64,000 nucleotides of DNA. Origin: Turbatrix aceti. Its lineage: Eukaryota; Nematoda; Chromadorea; Rhabditida; Panagrolaimidae. The stretch lies in NCBI GenBank assembly GCA_963969345.1, contig OZ017767.1, positions 3,500,739 to 3,564,738 of the forward strand, in the 5' to 3' direction. Positions 12,201 to 24,700 of the stretch are shown here, in pieces (position 1 is the first letter of the stretch; each line of letters starts with the position of its first letter). Under the pieces are notes generated by a model that did no database searches, was not told where the DNA came from, and saw nothing but the letters and a program-made list of their open reading frames with translations. The position numbers and the translations under genes are program-made.

Positions 12201-12679
12201 CATAGGCAGCAGCGGTTTGCCTTTGCAAGGCCGTTCATGGCGTCTGCTGCCGTTGAGCTGCTTTGGTGGCGATCGTTCATTTGATGCTCCTGAGGTGGAC
12301 TTTCACATGGAGCGTGGTGAAAGTCGAGCGTCTCACCTCGGCAGCGACTATTATTGCGGCGTAGGCAAACTGTTCGGTAGACGCGGGCGAAGTCAGGGGC
12401 GGTGGAGCATGAGGAAGTAAATTTCCCAGAGATCATTGAGCCAGGGGAAAGCGTTTTGGCAGATGATGGCACGCGCTTGTTCTGCAGTAATTAATGAACC
12501 TCTGCTTGACTGCTGCTGCGTATTGGGGTCGGCGTGAAGGGCAATTCTGAAAATAAAAATGGTAAAAATGATCAAAAAATTCAAAGTGAACTCACTTTGT
12601 GTCAGATTGGACGGTGCTTACTGCATAATTGACAAATTCGATTGACTTCGAGATTTTGAAGTTTCAATGCAGGCTCATT

Positions 12680-14980
12680 CAGGCGACAGAAAACTTACGA
12701 TTTTCTAGCCTTGTTTTTGAATATCGAGCGAGAAAACATCCGTAGCCAGGAATCATTCGTGTTGATTCTGCCAATTTTCTGTCGCCGGCGTCTTCTGCGA
12801 TGCTACCTCAAAGGAAAAGTAGCAAAAAGTTTGGTCTTCGCCGGTCAAAAGTGTTGGCATCCGTCTTTGAGCTTTCAGCAGAGTTCAAATTTTGTGACGA
12901 TTTTTGTTTCCGGAACAACGCTTTTACAGGCTGTAGCGCAGTCGAGAGCAGCGAAACACGTTGAAGTATCCCTGGACAGCGTTTCTAGTAACGGAAGAAG
13001 AGCGAGCAAGCGATTCCTTGCATGCGTAGGCGCCGGGCGGCGGAATCGTAACATGCCCAAAATATGACTAAAAATTCACGTTTTTTATAATCCTGGGGAT
13101 TAAAAATATTACCTTGTTAACGTTCAAACGGGCCAATGACATCTTGGAGCTGTTTGAAGCACTCAACAATGATACAATGTGAGGTGGCGAAAAATCAGGT
13201 AATTGTCAATCAGATGCGTCAAAGTCAGACTAGGGTGAGTTGGCATCCGTCGTCGGATTCGTGACCTTGAGAAGACGCGAAAACGATTGAGCCATCGTTG
13301 CCAAACGTGCATTCAAAGCCCTCAACGTGGGATAAAAAATGGTACCTGAAAAAAAAAATTGTAATAAAACGAATTTTTGGCTACCAGCTTACCGAAAATA
13401 AAATCATGACAAAAATTGAAAAGTAAAATTACACGGTTTTCATGGCGGATTTTGTTACCGGAACGACGCAGTCAGAAGCGGTAGCGCCGTTGACGAATCA
13501 GTCGATTTTCGGATGGTTGAAAACTGGACGGAACACGGCAGAGTGTTTTTGGCAGAAAGGCAGCCAGGGAACGAGAGCGAACATGGTCACTCGCATGTAC
13601 GGCAGTTCTGGGTAGCCAAGGATGTGTCCAATAGCCGATTTCAGTTTGGAGCGTTTTCAGTGCCTTGACAACCACCATGATGGAAGCTGAAGGGATTTTG
13701 AGGAAAATTGGGCATTTCCCGTCTGCGGCGTCTTCGATGATCTCGAAAGTGAGCAAAAAGTCAGGTCATTGCAGGTCAGATGCGTCAAAGTCAGATTACG
13801 GTGAGTTGGCATCCGTCGTCGGATTCATGACCTTGAGAAGACGCGAAGACGATTGAGCCATCGTTGCCAAACGTGCATTCAAAGTGCTCAGCTCGGGATA
13901 AAAAAAGGTACCTGAAAAACAAAAATTGTAATAAAACGAATTTTTGGCTAACAGCTTACCGAAAATAAAATCATGAAAAAAAACATAGTTGCACGGCACG
14001 CAGTCAGAGGAGTGGCCGAGTTTGTCACCGGGACAACACAGTCAGAGGCGGTAGCATCGTCGGTGTTTGAAAACTCGACGGAATACGGCAGAGTGATCAT
14101 GGCAGAATGGCAGCCATGGAACAAGAGCGAAAATGGCCACGTGCAGGTACGGCAGTTCTGGGCAGCCAAAGATGTGTCCAGTGACTGACTTCAGTTTCGT
14201 ACGTACGGAAAATGTGTGTCTTAAAATTCACATTTTTTAATGATTTTGGGAATGAAAAATTTTACCTCATTGGTGTGGAAACGAGCGGACGACAGCTTGG
14301 AGCCGCTTGAAGCGCTCGGACGGTATGAGCTTCTGTTGGGAAAAACGACGGTAGAAAATGTCCTTGTCTGGAGGCAGGTCGTTCCCGAACAATGGTGGAA
14401 ATTTGAACGTCCGGGGAATCAGGTAATCTGAGTGGGCAGAAATTTGAAATCGGAAATGAAGTTCCTTCGACGTAGAGCGCAATCAGGTCTGAATCGTTGA
14501 CCGGGCGTTCGAGAGACGCGGGAAAGGTAGCCAAGAGACGCGGAGGTCCATGATGTCACCCTTGATCCGGCGAATGTCTCGAGGACGATTGGAAGCATCT
14601 CCTGGTCACGGTAGACGGAAATTCAGAATTTCCAACTTCGGACGCAGTGGCGTAACTGATTCTGAGGGAACTGAATTCTGAGGACCGGATTCTGAGGGAA
14701 TGGGAACGAAAATCGGTGATCGGGTGCGGGAAAGTCCGGAAGATGATGGGATCCAGGAGCACCTTGAGATCACGGGAAATACCGGAGAAAATGGCGCCAT
14801 GCGGGAGGCGAGAGCAGAGAGAAGAAAAAATCGCAAAAGAAGAATCCAGAGAAGGAAGAGAGTGAGGAGCCAAAAATTGCAGAACAGTAGGTCGGCCGGT
14901 GGTCTGGCGATCCTACTGTCCGCCGCGGGGAGCTTAAAAATAAAAAAAATGATAAATGTAAATTATACAAAAATGCGTAA
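12680..14980 (-). other. Tandem family of small unrecognised genes, left copy
   Basis: At least two, probably three, degenerate copies of one unit lie in tandem on the minus strand. Two copies share an exon whose frame gives GTF(F/Y)YP followed by LNARLATMAQS and ending NPTTDANSP-stop (about 13,200-13,350 and 13,800-13,915). Each is preceded by an intron of about 60 bp (GTAAGCTG to TTTTTCAG). Upstream exons share FALVPWLPFC (about 13,570 and 14,110) and ERFKRLQ or ECFKQLQ before another short intron. Substitutions are conservative in these frames, which suggests past coding function. No family is recognised, and whole transcripts cannot be assembled with confidence. Confidence 0.45.
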
Positions 14981-15094
14981 CTTATAAATCTACTGCAAGT
15001 TGCTAGTTTTGCCAAAAATTATTTCTTATTGATTATAAAAAATAAAATCCAAAAATAAGAAAACTTGGTGTTGCGAATATTTTTCTTTTTTTTA

Positions 15095-17010
15095 TTAGAA
15101 AAAAAACAAACCTCTTGGCCGGCGTGGTGGATCGACGCGCACCGTCGATTCCTCGGCGTACGTAGGAACTTTCTTTCCGTCGACGATCTGGAGCCGTCCG
15201 ACTTCGAGGCGAGACGTTGGTCGGCGGTCCCGAAGTCCATACCGTCGAGGATGTTCCGGCTCGTTCACCGCAGGCGGCGTGAGGGAGGCCTGGGTGACTT
15301 CGGGCGACGACGGAGCCTGGGACGTGGGGACGAGGGACGAGAGAGCTGCGGAGATGGGAGTTGCTGGCGCCGATCGGATGAGGCTGGACGGACGCGATTC
15401 GACATTCGACGCCGAAGCGACGAACGAGAGCGCGGCCTGCGATGGAAGGCTGGCACGCGTCTCTCCTGTCGAGTCGGTTGCCGGGATGTTGACCAGAGGC
15501 GATAGGTGGTATGCCGAGATGACGGGAGCGGGGCGAGGGGCGTTGATCGGCGACCGAGATCGCGACACACGGGCCACGCGATGAGACAGCGCCGGAGAGA
15601 TGGCCGCAGAGGTCGGAGGCAGCGGCTGACAAAGTGCGGAGGCGGAGACGGCGGCGGAGGCGGAGACAGAGGCAGCGGAGACGGCGGAGGCGGCGGCGGA
15701 AGCGGAGGCGGAGGTGGAGGTGGAGGTGGAGGTGGAGGCGGCGGAGTGGACGGAACGAGCAGCGGACACTGCAGCAGACGATCTTGATGTTGCTGACGGG
15801 TCTACTGCCGGGGCGGAGAGCGCAACCGGAGCTTGAGCCAGAACAGGATGAGCAGGAGCCGGAGTCGAAGTAGGCTGGGCCGGAGTGGTCGAAGCAGGAG
15901 CTGGAGTGGCCGGAGCATGGGTCGGGGCGGACGTGGCAGTGGCAGTAGACCGAGCGGAAGACGATTGAGTGGAGGATGTACGGCGTCGACGAGCTTCGGG
16001 TTGACCAGCATCATCGGCAGGTCCTCGGCGCTTCAGAGATGAGCGACCACCGGACGATGAAGCCGATGCGTGGAAAGCAGCCGGGGTTGGTGGTGGCTGT
16101 TCCGGGGCGGGGATGGGCTCGAAATCCATCGCGTCGTCGTCGGCTGCCGCCCTTGAGCTGGGCTCGGGTTCCGTGCTGCCGTCTCCCTCTTCGTCGGCCT
16201 CGATGGCCTTCTCCAAGACGGCCGGAGGGACGATCGGCAGCGTGAGGTCCACCTCCGGCATGATGAACGACTCGATGGTGTCGTCGCTCGGCCCCACCGA
16301 GTCATCAATGCCGTAGATGTGGTGCATGTGCGCCACAGCATGCCGCCGAACTAAAAATTAGTGAATAAAAAAATGTTTTCTTGCATTCAAAAACTTACGC
16401 TCCTCCAGCTCCCGCCAGTGGCGTTTCCGGGTAATCCTGGAGCGGACCTCCCGCTTCCGCTCCAGGATTGTGAGGATGTTCAACAGGGCGATGATCGCCC
16501 TGTTCTTCAGCTCCCGACAGCCTTCTGGGCTGAACAGGAGCCCCCGGACCTTGTCGACGGCCACCTGGGTGAACACCGCGCTGTTCACGGTGTTCAGGTA
16601 GAGCTCCGCGTGCTCTACCGTCTGCAGCACCAGGAGCGCGTGCAGCCTGGCCGGAACGACCGGCGGCTCTAAAACATTTTTTATATAATTGTTTGTAATT
16701 TTAAAAACATACCCGGTCCACCTCCGTCCAGAGCGAGGTGCCTGTCGTTCATGGCGAACTTCAGGCGTTCTCGCTCGGCCGCCTCCAGGACGTTGAGCAG
16801 GCCATTGAGGGCCTGCTCGCGGTCCTCCGGTCGAGTGTCCGGACTGGACAGCAACGCCTTGACACCCGGGACGTCGATGGGTGCCCAGACGATGCTGTCC
16901 AGGCTGCGGAGGTAGTACTCCGCATGCTCCGGCGTCTTCAGGGCGAAGAGCGCCTTCACCGTCTTCGTCCTCTTCGCCTCGACGGCAGGGGTGTTCGTCG
17001 TGGAGGACAT
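15095..17010 (-). CDS. Duplicated helical-domain, Ser/Ala-rich protein, left copy
   Basis: Three exons on the minus strand: 17010-16713, 16668-16399 and 16350-15095, giving about 607 aa. Residues about 20-80 and 105-170 are two diverged copies of one helical unit (T-(P/V)-EHAE-(Y/L)-YL near the start, LLNVLEAAERER or LLNILTILERKR near the end), split almost exactly by intron 1. An acidic stretch follows, then a basic patch (SLKRRG, EARRRR), a long Ser/Ala/Pro/Thr low-complexity region and a conserved basic tail with YGLRDRRP. Basic patches suggest a nuclear or nucleic-acid-binding role, but that is inference. The stop overlaps an AATAAA poly(A) signal. It is 7 residues shorter than the right-arm copy, with a locally frame-shifted segment near residues 240-250. 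Not a family I recognise. Confidence 0.7.
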
Positions 17011-17659
17011 CGCGTTGGTTGTAGGGTTTTTCAAACGGTTGTCGGATGAAGCGTGCACAGGTAAACTGTGAGGTTTGTTCGTCCAAAATGTGCTATGTGG
17101 GTTGCTATTTTTGTAATTTGCATGACACGTTTTTTTTGAGTGCATTTCTTTTCATTTCCCATGTCTAAACTACAGCAACATGGCCGGCCGGTAATTTTGC
17201 ATTGTCCGGGCCAATCGAATGCACGAGTCAAAGTTGCTAACAAGGGAACCACGCCAATCGAAAATGGCATTTCAGTGTGAAATTTTGCATAGGTATGTTT
17301 TCGATGATACTGATTCCATAAAAAATATTGGCATTGAGCACAATGCTCGGCATGGCATTTTTTTCAGAAGTGCCAAAATTGTCAATCTTTTCGATTTTTT
17401 GGCATCATAACTCCGTTCCCACGGCATACTCCCAAGGAAAAAAAATATTATTTGATCCAACGTTTGTTTCCAAGCCCGTATAACAAGAGAAATGGATGGT
17501 TTAATGGCACAATTTGCCACATCACAATGTGGAAAAACATCATAAGGTGGACTCCCGAGTGTTCGAGTGATTTTGTTTAATTTTAGGATGTCGAGACAGA
17601 ATGAATTTTTGTGCCAGTGGATTTTTGAGAAATTTGACAAAAACTTTTTTTGAAACATT

Positions 17660-18420
17660 TTTTAAGGTACACTTTTTTGGATCTGGATGTACGTGAACAT
17701 TAACTGCGAGAAAACCCATGACTTCATCCAGGGCGGCCTAGCCGATCTTCCAAAAAACGAGAACGTCATCGGCTTCAACAACGAGCCATGCTGGTTCTGA
17801 GACGCCCCATAAAACATAAAGCAGACCTCAACCTCGGATGCGATGCCTTCTGGAAGGTCAAGAATCATTTTACTTTTCATGTTAAAAAAGATAAAGCATT
17901 TTCGTTTTTACAACAAAAACCCAGTCAATTGTCAAAAGAATCGAAATAGCTATCCAAAAACATGGCAACTTCAGGACATCAGCCTGAAGGTGAAAGGGGG
18001 ATTCTGCCGGTGATTCGCGTCGTTGTAGGCAACTGTCATCTTCGGATTGGAGTTTATCGTCGGTGATGAGGGCGGCGTGTAGGACGGAGTTATCGGAGAA
18101 GTTGCCGGCTGGCGTCGGTACTGAAAAATACGTTGGCGAGTGGTGTAACGACTGAAACAGAAAACGTATCGTTGACGACAGAAAATGTGAAAAATAAAAA
18201 AAAAGCAGCACGAAAAAATTCATTCGTACCAATTTTTGAACATACATAGAACACGCTCCGTCATCCGATCCAGCGCTTCGGATAATTCGATCGAAACCCT
18301 TGCATAACCGTTTCTGGCGTTTCTGATCAGTAGGATGCCACCTCGGCTTTGCAGCACAAAAATTATTCTCCAACTTAATGTATGTATTCCGTGGTTTTGA
18401 ATCACTTTAGTGATATCATT
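17660..18420 (-). CDS. Candidate small single-TM protein, left copy
   Basis: An open frame on the minus strand (about 18,373-17,882) ends in a hydrophobic segment (LPCFWIAISILLTIDW), preceded by an acidic, Ser-rich stretch. A good acceptor (TATTTTTCAG) lies inside at about 18,121-18,130, so the frame is probably spliced, not continuous. The few differences from the right-arm copy in the HAALITDD part are silent in this frame, which supports coding. A second small frame (17,880-17,662) follows. No family is recognised and exon limits are uncertain. Confidence 0.35.
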
Positions 18421-18498
18421 TTTTGGATGTGATATGTGAATTTATAGGCAAATGTCATTATGTCCCTGTGGGGGAAAATTTTCACCGCCTCCGACAAC

Positions 18499-18550
18499 CT
18501 GCCCCCCGACTGCCCCCGTCCCCGACCCAATACGGGGGGCTTTGAACCCT
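18499..18550 (+). repeat. C/G-rich interspersed repeat copy 2
   Basis: Shares CCCCGACCCAATACGGGG and following GAACCCTA with 4,291-4,350. It lies between the small TM-protein candidate and the P450 promoter. Confidence 0.6.
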
Positions 18551-18853
18551 ATCTCTATTACACTGATTGCAAGCAAACTAAAAATGCATCAAACACAAAA
18601 ATACATACATACGTGTCTAGCGACCAAAATAAGGCGTTAATCCAAATTTCCAAAAAACAAAGCACAAAAATCATCTCAGAAGGGTCTTTTCCCCTTTCAA
18701 GGACGAGTTGTGCTTTCAAAGCACAATGTAGCTTCAATTTTTTTGATCCAACTTGTGTAAGACGCACATACCATTCATAGATAACAAAACATGTTATCAC
18801 GAAAAAACACACTGTCAGTGAATCGAATTAGGCGATGGCCCAACACACGCTCG

Positions 18854-18860
18854 TATAAAT
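18854..18860 (+). promoter_or_regulatory. TATA box of P450, left arm
   Basis: TATAAAT lies 46 bases before the ATG at 18,906, leaving room for a very short 5' UTR. The same element is present in the right-arm copy. Confidence 0.6.
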
Positions 18861-18905
18861 ACCGCATGAACAACTGCGAAGTCCGTAGAGTACCGAACGT
18901 TCAAG

Positions 18906-20547
18906 ATGATCGCTACGTGGTTCATTATTCTTGTCTCGGCAGTGTTGTTTTACAATTTCTACTGGAAGCGTCGAAATCTGCCGCCAGGTAACCCTAAGTT
19001 TACCAAAACAGTGCTCATAATTAAATTTAGGTCCTCATCCTTTGCCGATTCTCGGAAACATGCTTCAACTATACAAGATGCATGGACCGGATCTTTTTTT
19101 GCACCTCCAACAAAAATACGGGGACGTAATCACCGTTTGGTTCGGTCCGACCCCTGTCGTCATGGTAAGCGATGCGGAGCTCATCAGGAAATCGCTTACG
19201 GGAAAAACTGCTGAAATCCTGGCCGGACGACCTTTGTCTACGGAATTTAATAATTACATTCGAGGAGGAAATTATGGAATTATTTTCACGGACGGAGATT
19301 TATGGAGAGAACAGCGACGGTTTCTGCTGAAAGTTTTTCACGACTACGGACTCGGCAAGCAGCTGATGCAGGAAAGAGTCATCGACGAGGTGGTCATTCT
19401 TCTGGATGACGTGAAAAAGAGCATCAATGAAGAAGGCAATAACATCATTAAAATTAACGAACTCATCGATTTCGCTATCGGAAACGTCATCAATGGTTTT
19501 GTTTTTGGAAATCGAATCGACCACGTGAGTTGTACTAATTTGACACGCTCAATTTAACCTGACGCCTTTTTTCAGAAAACCTTTGATTTTCTCAAACAAA
19601 CATTGATTCACATGTTTGAACTGTTTGTGCATCCGGTTGTCAAGTTCGCAGACTTCAGCTCAGTCAGACTTGTAAGACAGGTCCCAGGAGGAGCCAAGCT
19701 CATCGACGAGGTCTTCGACCTGAACAAAAGACTCTACGATTACTTTGACATTGGAATCAAGGAACACCTGGCTTCCATAGATTTTTCGAGCGATGAAGAG
19801 CCCCGCGACTACATCGAAGCTTTCCTCAGGCAACGCCATCGATTGGAGTCAAGCGGAGATTTCAGCCACACCTTCTGCGATCTGCAGCTGAAAAGCGTGA
19901 TTTTCGATGCATGGGTCGCTGGACAGGAGACTACATCGACGACGCTCTGCTGGATCGTGTTGTACCTCATGCACGACATGGAAGTCCAGAAAAAGCTGCA
20001 GAAAGAGTTTGACCGGGAAATTGGCTCCGACAGGTTCATCACTCTCGACGACAAATCCCGTCTGCACTACCTCCAAGCAGTCATCCACGAAGGCCAGAGA
20101 CTGTGCAACCTCGTTCCGCTCAACGTGCCCCATCGCGTGAAGGAAGACGTCGAGATCGGTGATTACACGATCCCAAAAGACACAGTCGTGTTCCCACAGA
20201 TAACAAATGTGCTGTACAACGAGGACCTCTTTCCCAACGCCAGAAAATTCGATCCAGAAAGATTCATCGACTCAGCGGGTAAATTTGTGCCTGATCCAAA
20301 CAACATGCCATTCAGCCTCGGGAAAAGAGAATGCGCCGGCGAGCCTTTGGCAAAACTCGAACTATTTATAGTTACGGCTAATCTGTTCAACCAGTTACGG
20401 GTAAGATAATTTTTTGATTGCAAAAAAATTCGATCGTGGTTTTTTTAGATTGAAATCGATCCCAACAACCCTCCGGACATGACTAGAATTTTGGGAGCCA
20501 CGATGCAGCCGAAACCGTACGTTTCCAAGATCACATTGCGACACTGA
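18906..20547 (+). CDS. Cytochrome P450, CYP2-clan type (left arm)
   Basis: Microsomal haem monooxygenase, expected to oxidise lipophilic endogenous or foreign compounds at the ER membrane using P450 reductase. Four exons: 18906-18987, 19031-19524, 19576-20400, 20449-20547, all with GT-AG introns of 43-51 bp and intact phase, giving 499 aa, the normal P450 length. Motifs in order: N-terminal membrane anchor then PPG and PLPILGN; WREQRR (helix C); AGQETTSTT (helix I); EGQR (ExxR); PERF; haem loop FSLGKRECAG with the ligand Cys at about residue 445. A TATA box lies 46 bases upstream and AATAAA at 20,573-20,578. It is convergent with the ABCC gene. A near-identical copy is in the right arm, and a broken paralogue is at 5,776. 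Family rank (CYP33/34/35-like) is a guess; P450 identity is firm. Confidence 0.95.
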
Positions 20548-20572
20548 AAATTCATTCAACGGGATCTGAAGT

Positions 20573-20578
20573 AATAAA
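20573..20578 (+). terminator. Poly(A) signal of P450, left arm
   Basis: AATAAA, 26 bases after the stop codon of the P450 gene. Confidence 0.6.
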
Positions 20579-21723
20579 TGAGGTATAAAAAAAGTGAAAC
20601 ACAAGACGTGGAAACGTAGAAAATCGATGTACAGTTGCAACAAAGATAAAAAAACACGTATTCAGAGTTTAAAAAAAAGGAAAAGCAGCACCGTCCGGAT
20701 TACCGCATCCCGCTTTTCCAGAATCCGGGGAAGGCGACGCCTGATGCCGCGAAAGCTGCAACAAGTCAGGTTTGAAAAAATAAATCAATGTCCTTTTTTG
20801 CGCAGACAAAAAATCACTCCGTTGTGCAGTCGCAGCCAACCAAACCTTCCTTCACTTGGTCAGCCAAAAGAAGAAACGACGCATAAGTTGGTCCAGGTGG
20901 AAAATACATCGTTTTTCAGTTGATTTTTCGCGAATGGCAAAAAATGCTACCACTTGTACAAAATGCGGTTTTTTTGGCCAAAAAAGAAGAGAATGGTTTG
21001 CGGCTTTTTGACTGACTGGCCTGACCGAGTGAAGAATGGTTTGGCCAGTGTCAGTTGGTCGGTTGCGGGCGTCGCCGCAACTTGCGGGCAGCCAGACCAC
21101 GAAGAAACAGAACAACGACCTGCAGGTATGCAGGAGCAAGTTCGCCTCGATTATTATTATGTTGACCAAAAAAATTTTAGAACGCAAAAAGCTTCGACTC
21201 GACATCCACGCTAACGCTTGGGTTTCAAATTTTTTTTATTATTTGGTATTTACAAAGAATTGAACAAGAAAAACTGTAGACGCGTAAAAAATTCCGGAAA
21301 AAAATCTAAAAAATAACAAAATAAGCCATTTACTTCGAACAAAAAGTTATAACAATAATCAGACGAAAAAACATTTATTTCGAACGAAAGACTTCATCTC
21401 TAATTTGCCACTTTTCGTTCAAAGTAACTTGCAACTTTTTGGCTTATTTTTTGGATTCTGTTTTTCAGTAGTAACACTTTTCTTTCCAATTTTATTACTG
21501 TCGATCAAAGTGAACCATTTTCTAAATTACAGTGTTCAGCGATGTCACAGAATTTTAATAACAGATTGTCAATCTTTATTTGTCTCTATCTCTACAACAA
21601 AAAGAAAAAACCCGAAAAAGATGCATCAAATACAAAAAAAAAGTAAATGGAACTCGAAATCGGAAGCAAAAATCAATAAATACGAATAAAATAAATCCAT
21701 TAAGTCAGGTAGGCAACCGGTAA

Positions 21724-24700
21724 TTACTTAGGACCCGGGGCTGAAGGTGCTTCGTCCAAAATTGCAGCGGCAGAAGTGAGAAAATCATTCGGAGGTCCAA
21801 TTTTCTTGACGCTTCCGTTGGCCATTTCGATGACCAAATCGAAGAACTCCAGGTCAGCGAGACGATGCATGATGGCGACAACCGTCGTCGTCGGAAGTGT
21901 CTGGCGAAGAAGACGATTCAGGACCAGGTGGGTGGCTTCGTCGAGGTGAGCCGTCGCTTCGTCGATCAGCACAATCTGCAAAAAAAAACAAACAACTTTT
22001 TATAAAAATTTTGGATTCAAAAAAAACTGACCTTCGGCTTGGACAAAATCAATCGGCAGAAACAAATAATCTGCTTTTCACCAAACGAAAAATTTGATCC
22101 GCTTTCGACGACTTCGGCATCGAGGCCTCCGACCCGGGTGAGCCATTCACCGAGACCCGCAGCGTGAACGACGTCGATAATCTCGGCATCCGACACCTGC
22201 CGATCCATGGCAAAGTTCTCACGAACACTTCCGCTGAAGATGAACGGCGCCTGAGCGACGATGCCAAAAATCGATCGAACAGCTTTGAGATCCAGCGCTG
22301 AGATGTCGATGTGGTTATCGATGAAGATTTTGCCCCGTTCGACGTCGTGGGAACGCAGGAGAGCCTGGAAGATGGACGACTTGCCGGCACCCGTCCTTCC
22401 GATGATGGCCACTCGTTGGCCCGCTTCGATGTGGAATGACGTGTCTTTCAGCGCCCATGGCAGCCTCGGGCTGTACCTCAGGGAGACGCCGTTGAACGTA
22501 ATGTGGCCATTGATGATTCTGCATCGCACGGAACGATCGATTTCTGCGATTTGTTCATCTGAGTCTTCCTGAGGCGTGTCTTCGACGTAGTCAACGATTC
22601 TTTCGACAGCGACGAGTTCTTTTTCGGTCTCGACGAAGGAGGACAAAAGTCCGGAAAGCAGGCCGTTCATCGACAACGCGTACGTGATGGCCAGACCCAC
22701 GAGCCCGGATTCGACGTACTTGAATCTGATCTCGATGACCGACATGAAAGCGATGGCGCAGAGCATAAAAACGCCGAGAAGCTGGAGTCTGACGGAGAGC
22801 CAGAGAGAAGCCGCGTTCGCCGAGTACAGAGCAGTCAGGTTGGCTTCCAGTCTTTCGTGCAGGATTTGGGTGAACTGCTCGACGAGTCGATGTGCGCGTA
22901 TCGTAACCACACCGGTGACGGAATCCGTGATATGGGAGTAGAGCGGTGAAAGGGTGACGCTTGACAGGCGCTTCACCTCACAGGTCGTGAATCGGTAGTA
23001 TCTCTGAAAAAAATTTTTATTGAATGTTTTCTGGATAAAATTTTTTTGATCGATTTATGGACAAAAAAATAAAAACAAGGAAAAAAAATTGACGGTTTTC
23101 TGACTAAAAAATTTTTTTATGAGAAGCAATTTTTTTTATCGTTTTTTTGGTAAGAAAAATTTTGACCCTTTTCTGGACAAAAAAAAATAAAATCATGGAA
23201 AAAAATTTGACCGTTTTCTGATTTAAAAAAAAATTTACATGAAAACCAATTTTTTTTATCGTTTTCTAGCAAAAAAAATTTTGTAAATAAAAAAAACGTT
23301 GAACATTTTCTGACAAAATATTTTTTTAACTCACCTGAACCAGGTAGTAGAGCACAAAAAGCACGCCAATCATCGGAATAATCAGCGGCAGGGCGAACGA
23401 AGTCAGGATGAGCGAACCAAAAAGATTGACCAAAGAAGCGAGGCAAATGTTGAGTTGAAAAGGCAGACTGTCATCCACGGTGTAGACATCAGCACAAAGC
23501 CGGTTAACAACCCTGCCCCAAGGCGTCTGGTCCCACCAAGATATCGACGAACTGAGAACGGTAGTCAGGAGATCGGAATGCAGTCTCTTAGCCGAGTTGA
23601 TGCCACCATAGGCGAACAAAAACGCCCGAATAAGGGTAAAGATCGTGTTTACGCCGCCGAGAATCAGGTAGATGAGCAGGAACTTTTTCGTCTTCTCCCA
23701 CGATTCTTTGCCCATTCCGCCGTAGACTGCAGTGTGCCCGACCTCACCAATCGTATCACCGACCCAGTGGACAAAATTGTCGTCTTGTAGATCCATGCGA
23801 TATCCGTCAGTGCCATTTTCCATGTTCGAAACAGTCCACTTGCTGAGCCAGGCTTCGCTGAGGTTCTTGGACGCCTGCATCGCGATCAACGAAAAGATGA
23901 TACCGGCAGACAGGTAGTATCCCGTCGCTCGGATGTACGACCAGTAGACGCCAAACTTGACGGTTCCCTGCTGCCTGGCTTCTTCGGAAACGATGAGCGG
24001 GATCGTGCCGAGGTCTTCTTCCAGGGATTCGTCCACCCCGGTGCTCAGACTTTCATCGGTAGCCGCGTGCGAAGCAGGACCACTGAGAACACCCTTTTCC
24101 AGGACAGGTAGAATCTCATCCGGACCGCCAAAGCTCGTAATCCGTCCATCCGTGCCGAGGAGAACCAGGACATCAGCCTGGGTCAGGTACTCAACGTGAT
24201 GGGTCGCCACGATGACGAGCTTCCCTCTCTGCTTGAGAAAACCCTCGATTGCCGTGGTCCAAATAAAATTCGCGACTTTTGCATCGAGGCTGGCAAAGAC
24301 GTCGTCGAGGAGAATGATGTCGCTGTCGTGATAAATAGCACGGGCAAGGGCAAGCCTCGCCCTCTGGCCGCCACTGAGCGTCGTGCCATCGTCGCCGATG
24401 ACGTACGAGTCGCCGGAGGGCATCTTGTTGATATCGTAGTCGAGAGCTGTCATGTGAATGACGTCTTTGTAGAGTTCTGCGATGTACGGTCGGCCGAGGA
24501 GAATGTTTTCCCGGATGGTTCCTCGACGAAGCCAGCAATCGTGTCCGACGAAGGAAAATCCATCGTTGATGCAGCGTTGGGGGATTTTGATTGGACCGTA
24601 TTCCAGGTAGCTGACGGAGTCGGATCCTTCGACCTCGGTTTCACCTGGAAAAAAATACATGCAATAGAAAAAATCCACAAACAATTCGAAAACTGAGATT

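Larger units (their letters stand above)
7600..12660 (-). other. Repeat-rich region with minus-strand intron signals
   Basis: No protein family is recognised. The minus strand shows repeated intron-like pairs (donors such as GTTGGT, GTATGT, GTGAGT; acceptors such as TTTTCAG), for example around 8182-8230, 8718-8765, 10632-10684, 10834-10890 and 12545-12597. Exons between them are short and do not join into a convincing long protein. One plausible exon is at about 12,420-12,550 (frame containing SLITAEQARAIICQNAFPWL). Two double-hairpin cores of the 1-2,300 family lie at 8,322-8,360 and 9,208-9,246 on the minus strand. This is most likely a cluster of decayed or very divergent small genes mixed with repeats. 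Confidence 0.3.

Noticed and set aside
15506..15873. Gly- and Arg-rich open frames opposite the Ser/Ala-rich gene (also in the right arm)
   Set aside because: They are antisense shadows of the GCC/TCC repeat coding tract; the spliced minus-strand gene explains the sequence.
24196..24696. 166-codon plus-strand frame over the ABCC exon
   Set aside because: Antisense shadow; the opposite strand encodes NBD1 with intact motifs.
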